23,881 nt of DNA, from positions 1 through 23,881 of IMG/VR virus record IMGVR_UViG_3300034520_000376, one strand, 5' to 3'. The first letter of the stretch is position 1. Each line of letters starts with the position of its first letter. This DNA is from a virus. This document shows positions 1 through 7,459 of this stretch, piece by piece. Below the pieces are notes generated by a model that worked only from the letters and a program-made list of their open reading frames with translations, was not told the DNA's origin and did no database searches. A program made the translations under genes and the position numbers.

Positions 1-426
1 ATTTTAAGAATCAGCGGGTATTCACATGATGAACTGAAAATAAGAATTAAAGAAGATGAAAAGGCCAAAACAGGTATAGTTGAAAAACTAGAAACGGATA
101 ATTCAAGCAACTTAATAAAACTTCCCAAAAAATACGCCAGCATTTCATTAGACAAGCAGCTTTTTAAAACTATTGTAAGTAGTATTATCAAACGGAAAGA
201 GGAGTATGGAACAGAATATATTGAACCAAGAAAAATAGAAGAAAAATATGAAAAAATTATTCTTGATACTACAAAATATACCACTGCATATCATGTGGTT
301 ATAAATATTATAAAATATCTTAAAGATAGCCACTTTATAGATAATTATAACGGTACCAAAAAAGGGAAATACATTGTTGTTGATGATGGTTCTTTGCAAT
401 CGTGGATTGAAAATAATATAAGATAG
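1..426 (+). CDS. C-terminal part of an unknown protein (5' end outside window)
   Basis: Frame 1 is open from the first base to the TAG at 424-426, giving 141 residues. There is no in-frame ATG, so the start lies upstream of the window. The protein is Lys/Ile/Glu/Tyr-rich. The last ~70 residues read as alternating helices followed by a short beta hairpin (KKGKYIVVDDGS), which could be a winged-helix-like end, but I do not recognise a family. A 77-aa gene starts 36 bases downstream on the same strand, so the two may be co-transcribed. The reading frame is clear; the function is unknown. Confidence 0.6.
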   Translation: MLRISGYSHDELKIRIKEDEKAKTGIVEKLETDNSSNLIKLPKKYASISLDKQLFKTIVSSIIKRKEEYGTEYIEPRKIEEKYEKIILDTTKYTTAYHVVINIIKYLKDSHFIDNYNGTKKGKYIVVDDGSLQSWIENNIR

Positions 427-462
427 TTTTTAATCTGGCTATTAAAGGAAGGGGTGCTCAGG

Positions 463-696
463 ATGGAGGAGTTGATAATAACGTTGTTGCAGAATATCAA
501 AGATATACTGCTTACTATCAATTCAAACATTGAAGAATTAAATGCAAATGTGGAATCTCTTACAAACGGGGGAGCATATTCAATTTCCGATGTCTGTGAC
601 AAGTTGGATTCTATAGCTTCTACTATGAGCAGCATAGAAACTACTGTTAGCTCAATAGACATGTCGGTTAATGGAATTGAGATGAATATGCCGTAA
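463..696 (+). CDS. small helical (coiled-coil-like) protein, unknown function
   Basis: This encodes 77 residues beginning MEELIITLLQNIKDIL. I chose ATG 463 because AAGGAAGGGG (445-453) lies about 9 bases upstream; the in-frame GTG at 454 would overlap that SD. The sequence is almost all helix-forming, with regularly spaced Ile/Leu/Met and repeated polar 'SSIETTVSSID'-type segments, which suggests a short coiled coil or bundle. It has no signal peptide, Cys pair or catalytic motif. The second half reads like the small spacer-like proteins found in phage early regions, but I cannot name a family. Confidence 0.6.
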   Translation: MEELIITLLQNIKDILLTINSNIEELNANVESLTNGGAYSISDVCDKLDSIASTMSSIETTVSSIDMSVNGIEMNMP

Positions 697-725
697 AACT
701 GATTAAGCTTCGAAGGGATAAATAT

Positions 726-869
726 GTGTTAAGAAGCTGTTCAACGCAAGAACAATGTAAATATAAAAAAGTAGATTCAGATTATGGATTTGATATTGTG
801 TTTACGGATGTGACTGTATTGGAGATTTATGGGGTAAAAATTTGTTGGTGTATTGACACGTGGAAATAA
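726..869 (+). CDS. possible 47-aa small ORF
   Basis: A GTG at 726 preceded by GAAGGG (712-717, spacing 8) opens a 47-codon frame ending at TAA 867-869. The peptide (VLRSCSTQEQC, then ..DYGFDIVFTDVTVLEIYG.., then ICWC) has a plausible beta-strand composition and four Cys. The same frame is open back to 681 with no good start. Its last codons overlap the -35 box of the promoter at 853. It could be a real small protein, a remnant of a longer gene, or chance. Confidence 0.3.
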   Translation: MLRSCSTQEQCKYKKVDSDYGFDIVFTDVTVLEIYGVKICWCIDTWK

Positions 870-880
870 GATGGTAAAAT
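853..880 (+). promoter_or_regulatory. sigma-A type promoter
   Basis: A perfect -35 TTGACA (853-858), a 16-base spacer and TAAAAT (875-880, one mismatch to TATAAT). The transcript would start near 887 and run into the 22-codon leader ORF and its hairpin, then toward the RNA polymerase gene. This is the best promoter in the first 7 kb. Confidence 0.6.
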
Positions 881-961
881 AAAAATAGGGACAGTCAAAG
901 ATAGGCAAAATCAAATGTATTCTTGCTTAATCTAAATTGAAAGTGAAGGAGGTGAACGACA

Positions 962-1030
962 ATGCGGAACATGAAAAACGAAATGGCTGTTGGTAGTCGC
1001 TTTACTAACATAATTGACGACTCCACATAG
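962..1030 (+). CDS. 22-codon leader ORF
   Basis: ATG 962 has an ideal SD, AAGGAGGTG (946-954), 7 bases upstream. The frame encodes MRNMKNEMAVGSRFTNIIDDST and stops at TAG 1028-1030. The second half of the ORF forms the terminator-like stem at 988-1027, so ribosome position on this ORF could decide whether the stem forms. This suggests a leader peptide, although a functional micro-protein is possible. No runs of one amino acid typical of classic amino-acid attenuators are seen. Confidence 0.4.
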   Translation: MRNMKNEMAVGSRFTNIIDDST

Positions 1031-1042
1031 GCTTTTTTGTTT
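988..1042 (+). terminator. terminator-like hairpin / possible attenuator
   Basis: TGT-GG-AGTCG (988-999, with two single-base bulges) pairs with CGACTCCACA (1018-1027), followed by GCTTTTTTG (1031-1039). The stem overlaps the last 15 codons of the 22-codon ORF. It is a moderate Rho-independent terminator, weakened by the bulges and an 18-base loop. Confidence 0.45.
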
Positions 1043-1195
1043 AGGCAATTTTGATGTAATAAGGTTACATTATAAAAAATATCGATATATTTTATGAAAA
1101 TTGAATAGTGGACAAGACAGACTGACAGTCATTTTGTTTTTGATGTTCAGCAGATATACAAACAAATTGATTAGATGATTGGAGGTCTGTCGGGG

Positions 1196-1222
1196 ATGAT
1201 CAAGTATTATGATTCCTCTTAG
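1196..1222 (+). CDS. 8-codon leader ORF (MIKYYDSS)
   Basis: GGAGGT (1181-1186) lies 9 bases before ATG 1196, and the frame stops at TAG 1220-1222. The stop codon falls inside the 5' arm (CCTCTTA, 1215-1221) of the large hairpin, a geometry that would let a ribosome at the stop block the stem. The ORF is very short, so chance is possible. Confidence 0.25.
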   Translation: MIKYYDSS

Positions 1223-1310
1223 GTTGAAATTTTAGAAGCCTGCGTAGCGTGGATAGTGGAGGCTTTATTTGTGTTTCTAAAATTTGAGCTTAAGAGGTTT
1301 TTTATTTTTT
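1215..1310 (+). terminator. large nested hairpin with T-tract upstream of the RNA polymerase gene
   Basis: Three nested perfect arms: CCTCTTA (1215-1221) with TAAGAGG (1291-1297); AAATTTTAGAA (1227-1237) with TTCTAAAATTT (1275-1285); and AGCCT (1237-1241) with AGGCT (1260-1264). Six T, an A and six T follow (1298-1310). The apical part contains GCGTAGCG (1241-1248), also found in the loop of the hairpin at 7281-7342. It may be a terminator of upstream transcripts, an attenuator, or the end of a small structured RNA. Confidence 0.6.
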
Positions 1311-1365
1311 CCAGAAAACATTTTATGAAAAGGAGCAGTTTTATATATATGGGGGGACAAAATAG

Positions 1366-4300
1366 ATGAAGGAAAAAAGAAAGCAATACAAAATGATGCA
1401 GGTAAAGTTCGGTCAGGTTGCTGATATAAATGGTAAGCTTACTGTTACTGAAGAGCCAAGATTGATTCCAAATTCAGAGAACCTTTTTTTCGATTTGGTA
1501 TTCCGGCTTCAGGGCAGGACTTATGACAGTGAGAATGATGACAATAATAAATTTGATGAATTTATTATCTTAAAAGCTTCAGATATTGATACAAAGGATA
1601 ATGAAAACATCAATAAATATAAAAGGATAATGAATGAAGGGGTATGGTATAACGGCTTTAAATATGTCCGAGATGGTGCAATCAAGTCTGCCTCAATGAC
1701 CAGAACACAGAAAACTCTATTGATTAGAGAGGATTTAAGGGACAAGATTGCACAATACACTTCTCTTGGTAAAAAGCCTGAAAAGACAATTATCAGTAAG
1801 ATGGAGACTGCAAAAGGGCTGCTGCTTTCAAGTGCTGTGCTCTTAGACGACTGCATGCCCAGGATTGTTATTATTCCTGATTATGAGAAGGAAATTAAGA
1901 GCAAGGTCAGGATAGTAGAGGAATATAAGGTTGATGAGAGTAAAAAAACCCAGGAAGAGCTTCAATATGAGGCTGATAAAGAAGCTGAGGAAAAACGTTG
2001 GGCGGAAATCGCTGCAGAAATTGAAAGGTGCAAAGAAATCCTTACCGAGTCATATTTAAGAAACCTACCCAAAAGGTCATATTTAGAGAGACATACATAT
2101 AAAAGCCGGAATGGTTGGAAAACCGATAACAGCAGAAGAGTTAAGCCGGAGGAAATAGCAAACCCCAAGTGCTTCGTTGAGTACAATGGCAAAGCATATC
2201 CTTGTTATCACATGAACCAGACGGAGGAAATAAAGACTTTTACTATTAAACCATTCTCTGTTGGTTTGGAGGTAAAAGAATATGACGAATATCCATGTGT
2301 TGTCAATGCATTCGATGGCCAGGGCTGTGCGGATACTTCATGGATGAGGAAAATATCAGAAAAACTTGGGTTAAGCTATACAACTCAGGGAATACAAATC
2401 AGGCTGCCGTATATCAAAGGATATGTGGTCTCCTTTCCAATAAGAAAATGGGCTGCCGATAACAAGAAATATAAAATTAAGGATATATGGGGCAAGGAAT
2501 GGGATTTATTCAAGGACAAGATTGATATGATCCTCTGTGAATCCTGCTTCAAAGCCAAATTGGACAAAACGAAAGAAGGTTTGCAGCAGTGGCTGTTTTC
2601 AAGCATGCAGGAGTATTATAAATGCCTTGATAAGTATGGCTATAACAAGGTTGGTATTGCTGCATATACAAAGTCCAAATATCAGAAAGACATCTATACA
2701 CCGATAACATACCAGCATCTTTACGCCTTCAACTTTGAATATGATGATATAAGTAAAATTGTTAATAAGACGGGAAAACTAGGTGCTGAGCTTAAGAATT
2801 CAAATAATGTCAGCTATGTAAAGGCATTCCTCAATATGTTGGCATCTCAGGATGATTCCGAAGAGCAGGAAGACGAGGATAATTTGATTGATGAAGAGCA
2901 GGATGAGGACAAAGAAGATGAGGAATATGTCAATGTAATTCATAAAGCAATCGACTTGAATCACAGGATGCTCTTTGACCCTCACATAAGAAACTTCCTC
3001 GTCAATCAGGCTCGCAGGATATGGAGAGGTCTGCTGCTCGGACGAGCCTATGTTAAAGGAAATTATATTTATGCAGCCGGAGATTGTATCGCATTCATGG
3101 AGCATGCCTTTGGCTGTGAAGAAGTGAAAGGCTTTCTTCAAAAGAACCAATTATTCTGCGCTGGTAAAAAAGATGAGCACATCATTATCAGAAATCCGTT
3201 GACCCACTATTCGGAAGTACTGAAAGCTGAATTTATAGAAACTGATAACACATATGTTAGGCACCTCGATAATGTATGTCAATTTCCTGCTGCTCAAGAC
3301 TTATCAATGGCAAGGCTCAATCTTGATTTTGACGGGGACAAGGTGCTAGTTACGGACAATTCCATCATGCTCGCAAAACATATCCCGGCTGACGTTATAT
3401 ATAATCCAGGTGATAAATCCACCTCGGAGCCAATGGACTATAACATGACGAGCATACTGGAATATGAATTAATGAACCTTGATAACCTCACTGGAAGGGT
3501 TACAAATATTGATACCTATTTCTCCAATAAAGCCATGGAGAGGAATGAAGGTCTGGAGTCGAGAGACTTTGAAACTGCCATATGTAAATACCTGCAGGGA
3601 CTGATTATTGACAGTGTAAAATCAATGAAAAAGGTATCTATACCTGGGGAATTGAATAATGCAGCGTGGAAGAAACCATACTTCCTTTGTCATAAATATG
3701 GTGATTATAAAGATAACCCGAAATCATACCAGAGCAGGGATGAAGCTCAAAGCCCGTTTAATAAATTTGTAAAGGTGTTAGAAGATAAAATCAAAAGCAC
3801 CTTTAAGACCAGCTATGGTGATGTTATAGATATTGAGTATCTCGACATTCAGGATACAAAGGTATTACTGCAGGATAACTCCAAGTGTGACTCGGAAACC
3901 TACTTCAGTATTATAAAAAAGCTTCAGCCTATTTATGAGGAATATATCCAACGTAAAAACGAGTTGAATGAAAAGGGCAAAGATATTAATACCCTCGATA
4001 AATCGGATGAGAACAAGGAAAAATTAAGGCTGTTAAATGAAGAATACAAGAAGTTTTATGATGATATAAAGAGCAAATGCAGGACAGTCTGTAGCAATGA
4101 ATCTGTACTTGCATCCTGCTGTGTTGAAATTGCCTATAATTATTCAAAAAACAAAAATGATTCCGGCTTTAAAAAGAACAAAGACTACACTTTCCCATGG
4201 CGTATTGCTCCTGAAGGAATCCTTGAGAACCTGAAAGTCCATGAAGACAGGAATAAAATTGATGTTATTGAGGTTAAAGAGTTAAATCATCTGGAACGAG

Positions 4301-4776
4301 AATTTAAAGGGCTGCTTAGAGTTAAAGATGGCATCGGGTTAATTGGCGATACCGAGATAAAGACAAAATTGAAGGACGGAGATTATCAGGTATATAACAT
4401 ATTAGGCCAGCACTTTGCGGATATAGATGTAAAAAGAGAAGAAGAGGTCGCAATTGCTGCATCGGAGACGATGATTGTTTCCACTGACTTTAAGCCGCTT
4501 AAGGGATACACAGTAAAGCTGATAAAGTTGGATGGAAAGGAGCCTGAATATATCATCGAAAAGATGAAGTCTGGATTTGTACTGAAGATGAAGGAAAATA
4601 ATGTGGCTGTTTATGCTGGTAATGAGTATCTTGCAAGTATACGAAAAGAGGATATAAACAGTTTAGAGTGTGAAATTCGCCTGACGGATTATATTAACGC
4701 TGAGTTTATACTGAATGAAGTGGTAGAGATATCCGAATCAAAGAAATCCTTAATAATTAAAATGAGTAATAGATAA
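1366..4776 (+). CDS. single-chain two-barrel RNA polymerase (YonO / RdRP-like family)
   Basis: This 1136-aa protein is predicted to polymerise RNA as a single chain. It carries the motif series of the eukaryotic RNA-silencing RdRPs and phage YonO-like polymerases in the right order: DGQG at 317-320; QIR (344-346) followed by KG (351-352); RNPLTHYSE at 609-617, matching the RdRP 'R-P-x-H-x-D/E' box; and the catalytic DFDGD at 654-658, whose three Asp bind Mg2+ in the double-psi beta-barrel. A very acidic segment lies at about 496-520 and a Lys/Glu-rich coiled segment at about 870-910. The family is known from Bacillus phage SPbeta YonO, a DNA-dependent RNA polymerase; the template here is inferred. 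ATG 1366 follows a run of six G (1351-1356). Cellular beta-prime is ruled out because all barrel motifs sit on one chain without zinc-binding or sigma-contact regions. Confidence 0.85.
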   Translation: MKEKRKQYKMMQVKFGQVADINGKLTVTEEPRLIPNSENLFFDLVFRLQGRTYDSENDDNNKFDEFIILKASDIDTKDNENINKYKRIMNEGVWYNGFKYVRDGAIKSASMTRTQKTLLIREDLRDKIAQYTSLGKKPEKTIISKMETAKGLLLSSAVLLDDCMPRIVIIPDYEKEIKSKVRIVEEYKVDESKKTQEELQYEADKEAEEKRWAEIAAEIERCKEILTESYLRNLPKRSYLERHTYKSRNGWKTDNSRRVKPEEIANPKCFVEYNGKAYPCYHMNQTEEIKTFTIKPFSVGLEVKEYDEYPCVVNAFDGQGCADTSWMRKISEKLGLSYTTQGIQIRLPYIKGYVVSFPIRKWAADNKKYKIKDIWGKEWDLFKDKIDMILCESCFKAKLDKTKEGLQQWLFSSMQEYYKCLDKYGYNKVGIAAYTKSKYQKDIYTPITYQHLYAFNFEYDDISKIVNKTGKLGAELKNSNNVSYVKAFLNMLASQDDSEEQEDEDNLIDEEQDEDKEDEEYVNVIHKAIDLNHRMLFDPHIRNFLVNQARRIWRGLLLGRAYVKGNYIYAAGDCIAFMEHAFGCEEVKGFLQKNQLFCAGKKDEHIIIRNPLTHYSEVLKAEFIETDNTYVRHLDNVCQFPAAQDLSMARLNLDFDGDKVLVTDNSIMLAKHIPADVIYNPGDKSTSEPMDYNMTSILEYELMNLDNLTGRVTNIDTYFSNKAMERNEGLESRDFETAICKYLQGLIIDSVKSMKKVSIPGELNNAAWKKPYFLCHKYGDYKDNPKSYQSRDEAQSPFNKFVKVLEDKIKSTFKTSYGDVIDIEYLDIQDTKVLLQDNSKCDSETYFSIIKKLQPIYEEYIQRKNELNEKGKDINTLDKSDENKEKLRLLNEEYKKFYDDIKSKCRTVCSNESVLASCCVEIAYNYSKNKNDSGFKKNKDYTFPWRIAPEGILENLKVHEDRNKIDVIEVKELNHLEREFKGLLRVKDGIGLIGDTEIKTKLKDGDYQVYNILGQHFADIDVKREEEVAIAASETMIVSTDFKPLKGYTVKLIKLDGKEPEYIIEKMKSGFVLKMKENNVAVYAGNEYLASIRKEDINSLECEIRLTDYINAEFILNEVVEISESKKSLIIKMSNR

Positions 4777-4784
4777 TATTCTTC

Positions 4785-4802
4785 GGGGGCTATCCAGCCC
4801 CC
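4785..4802 (+). other. strong GC hairpin after the RNA polymerase gene
   Basis: GGGGGCT (4785-4791), loop ATCC, AGCCCCC (4796-4802): a perfect 7-bp GC-rich stem nine bases after the polymerase stop. No T-tract follows, so it is not a standard Rho-independent terminator. It may stabilise the 3' end or pause transcription. A small CAGT/ACTG stem follows at 4811-4822. Confidence 0.5.
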
Positions 4803-4865
4803 AAGGGCGACAGTTGAGACTGTTGATTATCTATAAAAATTATTATTGAGGAGGTCAATAAGATT

Positions 4866-5054
4866 ATGAGCAACGGAACTATTGTCATCCTTCAGGAACG
4901 CATGGCTGGTTATTTGATGTTTTGCAGATTCCATAAAATAGATGAAAAGCCGGACTTGAAGGATAGCAGCAGAAGAATTTATATATTTAAAGATACACCT
5001 GAAATCAGGGCAGCTATGAGCAAGTATCGCCAGTATAAAGATTTGGTGGTGTAA
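4866..5054 (+). CDS. small DUF5659-like protein
   Basis: This 62-aa protein starts at ATG 4866, about 10 bases after GAGGAGGT (4848-4855). The pattern 'ERMAGYLMFCRF.KID..PDLKDSSRRIYIFKDTPEI..AM..Y' resembles the DUF5659 family: small phage and plasmid proteins in which a helix ('A-YL') precedes a beta strand 'R-Y-F-D-T/S'. Function is unknown in that family. It sits between the polymerase and helicase genes, 21 bases before the helicase start, so the three are probably co-transcribed and it could be an accessory factor. The family call is from memory of the pattern. Confidence 0.6.
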   Translation: MSNGTIVILQERMAGYLMFCRFHKIDEKPDLKDSSRRIYIFKDTPEIRAAMSKYRQYKDLVV

Positions 5055-5075
5055 GCAAGGGAGGTTCAAAACATA

Positions 5076-7163
5076 GTGGAGATTCAAACAAATAGCGAAT
5101 ATTTTGAGGATTTAATCGATCAAATTCTATATAAAGCAACTGGATATGGAAAATTTAAAGTTTTTGATTATGAGGCTTCATTAGGTAAAACATTAACCTA
5201 TTCAAAAGCAGTTGTTGATTATTATCACCAAGCAGTAGATTTTATTGATACAGAGGAACGTTTTGAATTTGGGCATAAGAGTTTAATAGTTATTAAAACT
5301 ATGAATGAAGGTTTTGAAGTACAAAATATAATTAACAATTATGATAATAGCCTTGAAAATGTAATTAAAGACTATGAACAATTTGCTTTAGCGATTAATA
5401 CGGATTATAAGAATGAACACCCTGAACTAAGAAAAATGACTGAAAGAGAATATATTAATTTTTTGAGAAAATATCCAGCACTTATAATAACACAAGCAGA
5501 ATACTTAAAGATATGTAATAATCCTCAAAGGGGTAATGATTTTTACGGAGAAAGAGAAACATTAATTATTGACGAGGAAGTTGATATTGTTAATGACACA
5601 TTTGAAACACTGTCAATGAATAATATCACCAAAATTGAGGAAGAGTATTTATCAGGTTGTTATACCTGTCAAAGCATATTTCAGGAAATAGTACAGAAAT
5701 TAAAACCGATTTTAGCTACATGCTGCACTCAAATGGAACGGAAAATAATTGATATGGATGTGGCTTCTCTTAATTCTTTAGTTCAGAGATTTCATTATTA
5801 TCTTTTATCATCTATAGATGACCAAAAACTAACTGAATTGCGTAAATTTCCAGAAATTTGCAAAACTAATGATTCAAAAGAAACTGTAATAAATAACATA
5901 TTACAAAAAGTAAAATCTATAGAACAATTTTATAATAATCAAGATGTGATTCATTATCAGTATTATTTACACCGATATAATTCTCAAATTAATCTATTTA
6001 CACTTAAAAATAATATATGGATTGATGCTTCAGCTTCGTTTAATTACATTTATAAGTTAAAACCAGATAAATTTGATACTTCATTTCAAAGTGAAAGAAT
6101 TATTGACCATTCAGGAAGTATAGTGAATTTTGACATTCTCACCAAAAGTACAACATCAGGGAAGAAAAAGAGGTATGTTGACTTAGAAAGAGATGTACTG
6201 AATTATATTCTTGCAAACAATAATGAAAAAGATAAAACGTTAATTATAGATAATGAGACTTTCTGTAGCCATATAAATGACCTAATTGAACAAGAAAATT
6301 TCAAAGCACTTAAATGTCTAAAGGAAGAAAAAAGATTAGATATTACAAATTTTCAAAAAATGCGTGGAAGCAATAATTGGAAGGATTTTAATAAAGTTTT
6401 TATTATCCAGCAACCACAGTTCTTATTACCATATTATGTATTTCTATATGAGTATTGGAGTGGTAATAGATTGACCAATATTGAAATGCACTTAGGTAAT
6501 CATATTGATGATGAGTCAGGAGAATCAATATATGGATTTTATCTTCCAAACACAGTTAATGGAACTGAGGTCATTTATACAGAAGAACAACGAAAGCATA
6601 TTTATGAATTAGAGTGTGTAAGGTATTCATCTCAAGCATCTAGCATATATCAAGGAATGAAACGAATACAAAGGAATCAACATCCAATAGCAGAATATAA
6701 TGTTTTACTTAATGATAAGAGAATGAGAGATGTTATTGTTAAACAACTTAAAGGTATAAAAGTTGATTATATAAATATTAACCCTGAAACTAAGCTATAT
6801 ACTGCGGAAACAATAGTTAACAAATTTAGGAAAATGATTTATGAGTTTGATGAGAATACGATGCATGATATTAAAAACATTGCTTTTGAATTAGAAACAC
6901 AAAAAGATTATGTCAAAACTATGATTCGAAGAAATGAAGATATTGCAACTGTGTTAAAAGCTAAGAATATTAAAATAGTAGATTTAATGGAAGCATCATG
7001 GTTTTTACTTAATGCAGAGAGTGGGTCAATATTGAGTATTACAAAGTTTGAGCATGATTTTCAATTAAATTGGGAAAATTACAGAAGGTCAAAAGATGCT
7101 AGAATAGTCAAATCTCTTAGAAATATAAAAACAAAAGATGGAAATATAATTATTCCAGCCTAA
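5076..7163 (+). CDS. SF2-like DEAD/DEAH-type helicase or translocase
   Basis: This 695-aa protein starts at GTG 5076 after GGGAGGTTC (5059-5066). It carries recognisable SF2 helicase motifs in order: a P-loop EASLGKT (33-39, K38) that lacks the usual first Gly; Walker B LIIDEEVD with D166-E167; a 'DASAS' box at 317-321 resembling the 'LDATA' motif III of viral helicases; and QGMKRIQR (526-533), a good match to motif VI (Q-x-x-R-x-x-R). It should therefore hydrolyse ATP and move on nucleic acid. It is 21 bases downstream of the small DUF5659-like gene and in the same direction as the polymerase, so it may remodel templates or transcripts. The DNA looks more AT-rich than the genes before and after it. 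Its exact subfamily is not recognised. Confidence 0.65.
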   Translation: MEIQTNSEYFEDLIDQILYKATGYGKFKVFDYEASLGKTLTYSKAVVDYYHQAVDFIDTEERFEFGHKSLIVIKTMNEGFEVQNIINNYDNSLENVIKDYEQFALAINTDYKNEHPELRKMTEREYINFLRKYPALIITQAEYLKICNNPQRGNDFYGERETLIIDEEVDIVNDTFETLSMNNITKIEEEYLSGCYTCQSIFQEIVQKLKPILATCCTQMERKIIDMDVASLNSLVQRFHYYLLSSIDDQKLTELRKFPEICKTNDSKETVINNILQKVKSIEQFYNNQDVIHYQYYLHRYNSQINLFTLKNNIWIDASASFNYIYKLKPDKFDTSFQSERIIDHSGSIVNFDILTKSTTSGKKKRYVDLERDVLNYILANNNEKDKTLIIDNETFCSHINDLIEQENFKALKCLKEEKRLDITNFQKMRGSNNWKDFNKVFIIQQPQFLLPYYVFLYEYWSGNRLTNIEMHLGNHIDDESGESIYGFYLPNTVNGTEVIYTEEQRKHIYELECVRYSSQASSIYQGMKRIQRNQHPIAEYNVLLNDKRMRDVIVKQLKGIKVDYININPETKLYTAETIVNKFRKMIYEFDENTMHDIKNIAFELETQKDYVKTMIRRNEDIATVLKAKNIKIVDLMEASWFLLNAESGSILSITKFEHDFQLNWENYRRSKDARIVKSLRNIKTKDGNIIIPA

Positions 7164-7222
7164 TAAGTCAATTTTACAGACATTTCTTATAATAATAATT
7201 ATTTATAGTATTGTCTGAAATA

Positions 7223-7250
7223 TTGACATAAAGTGCTATTACTTTTTAAT
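7223..7250 (+). promoter_or_regulatory. sigma-A type promoter before the Rha-type regulator
   Basis: TTGACA (7223-7228), 16-base spacer, TTTAAT (7245-7250, one mismatch). The transcript would start near 7257, just before the G-rich hairpin, cross the terminator at 7372, and reach the regulator gene at 7460. Confidence 0.5.
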
Positions 7251-7280
7251 AAAAAAATATATATTGCTGTGAGGGGGTGT

Positions 7281-7342
7281 GGGGGTGGTGCAGCAAAAAA
7301 CTTTTATGACGCGTAGCGGAATAAAAGTTTGGTAGCACCCCC
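7281..7342 (+). other. long structured hairpin with GCGTAGCG loop
   Basis: GGGGGTG (7281-7287) pairs with CACCCCC (7336-7342), and AAACTTTTAT (7298-7307) pairs perfectly with ATAAAAGTTT (7321-7330). The 13-base apical loop contains GCGTAGCG (7311-7318), which can form a CGC-GTA-GCG mini-stem. No T-tract follows directly. The build resembles the hairpin at 1215-1297. It may be a structured RNA, a protein-binding site or a recombination hot spot. Confidence 0.55.
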
Positions 7343-7371
7343 ACTATAGCAAAACATAGATGAATAATACT

Positions 7372-7406
7372 AGCTGTCTATGCAAATACAGGATAGACAG
7401 CTTTTT
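7372..7406 (+). terminator. Rho-independent terminator / attenuator before the Rha-type regulator
   Basis: Perfect 10-bp stem AGCTGTCTAT (7372-7381) / ATAGACAGCT (7393-7402), 11-base loop, followed by TTTT and TG. It lies between the promoter at 7223 and the start codon at 7460, so it may act as an attenuator or end a short RNA starting near 7257. Confidence 0.75.
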
Positions 7407-7459
7407 GTATCAATTTTATATCAATTTTAAAAAGTATAAAAAATTAACGGGGGAATAAT

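Larger units (their letters stand above)
697..1365. other. 669-base leader-rich stretch without a large gene
   Basis: This gap before the RNA polymerase gene holds the possible 47-aa ORF (726-869), a sigma-A type promoter (853-880), a 22-codon ORF with an excellent SD (962-1030), a terminator-like hairpin (988-1042), a near-palindrome AAAATATCGATATATTTT around 1076-1096, a perfect inverted repeat GACTG-A-CAGTC (1120-1130), an 8-codon ORF (1196-1222) and a large hairpin with a T-tract (1215-1310). It looks like a regulatory leader rather than decayed coding sequence. Confidence 0.6.

Noticed and set aside
681-869. Open frame that could be a -1 frameshift continuation of the 77-aa gene
   Set aside because: No slippery sequence is visible at the junction and a GTG with its own SD lies inside the second frame, so a separate small ORF is simpler.
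1366-4776. Reading the DFDGD protein as a fragment of cellular RNA polymerase beta-prime
   Set aside because: Beta-prime has NADFDGD with a different flank and zinc sites. Here RNPLTHYSE and QIR...KG match the RdRP/YonO branch instead.
7271-7293. G-rich stretch as a G-quadruplex
   Set aside because: Only two long G runs are present and the second is fully used in the hairpin with CACCCCC; a quadruplex is not well supported.
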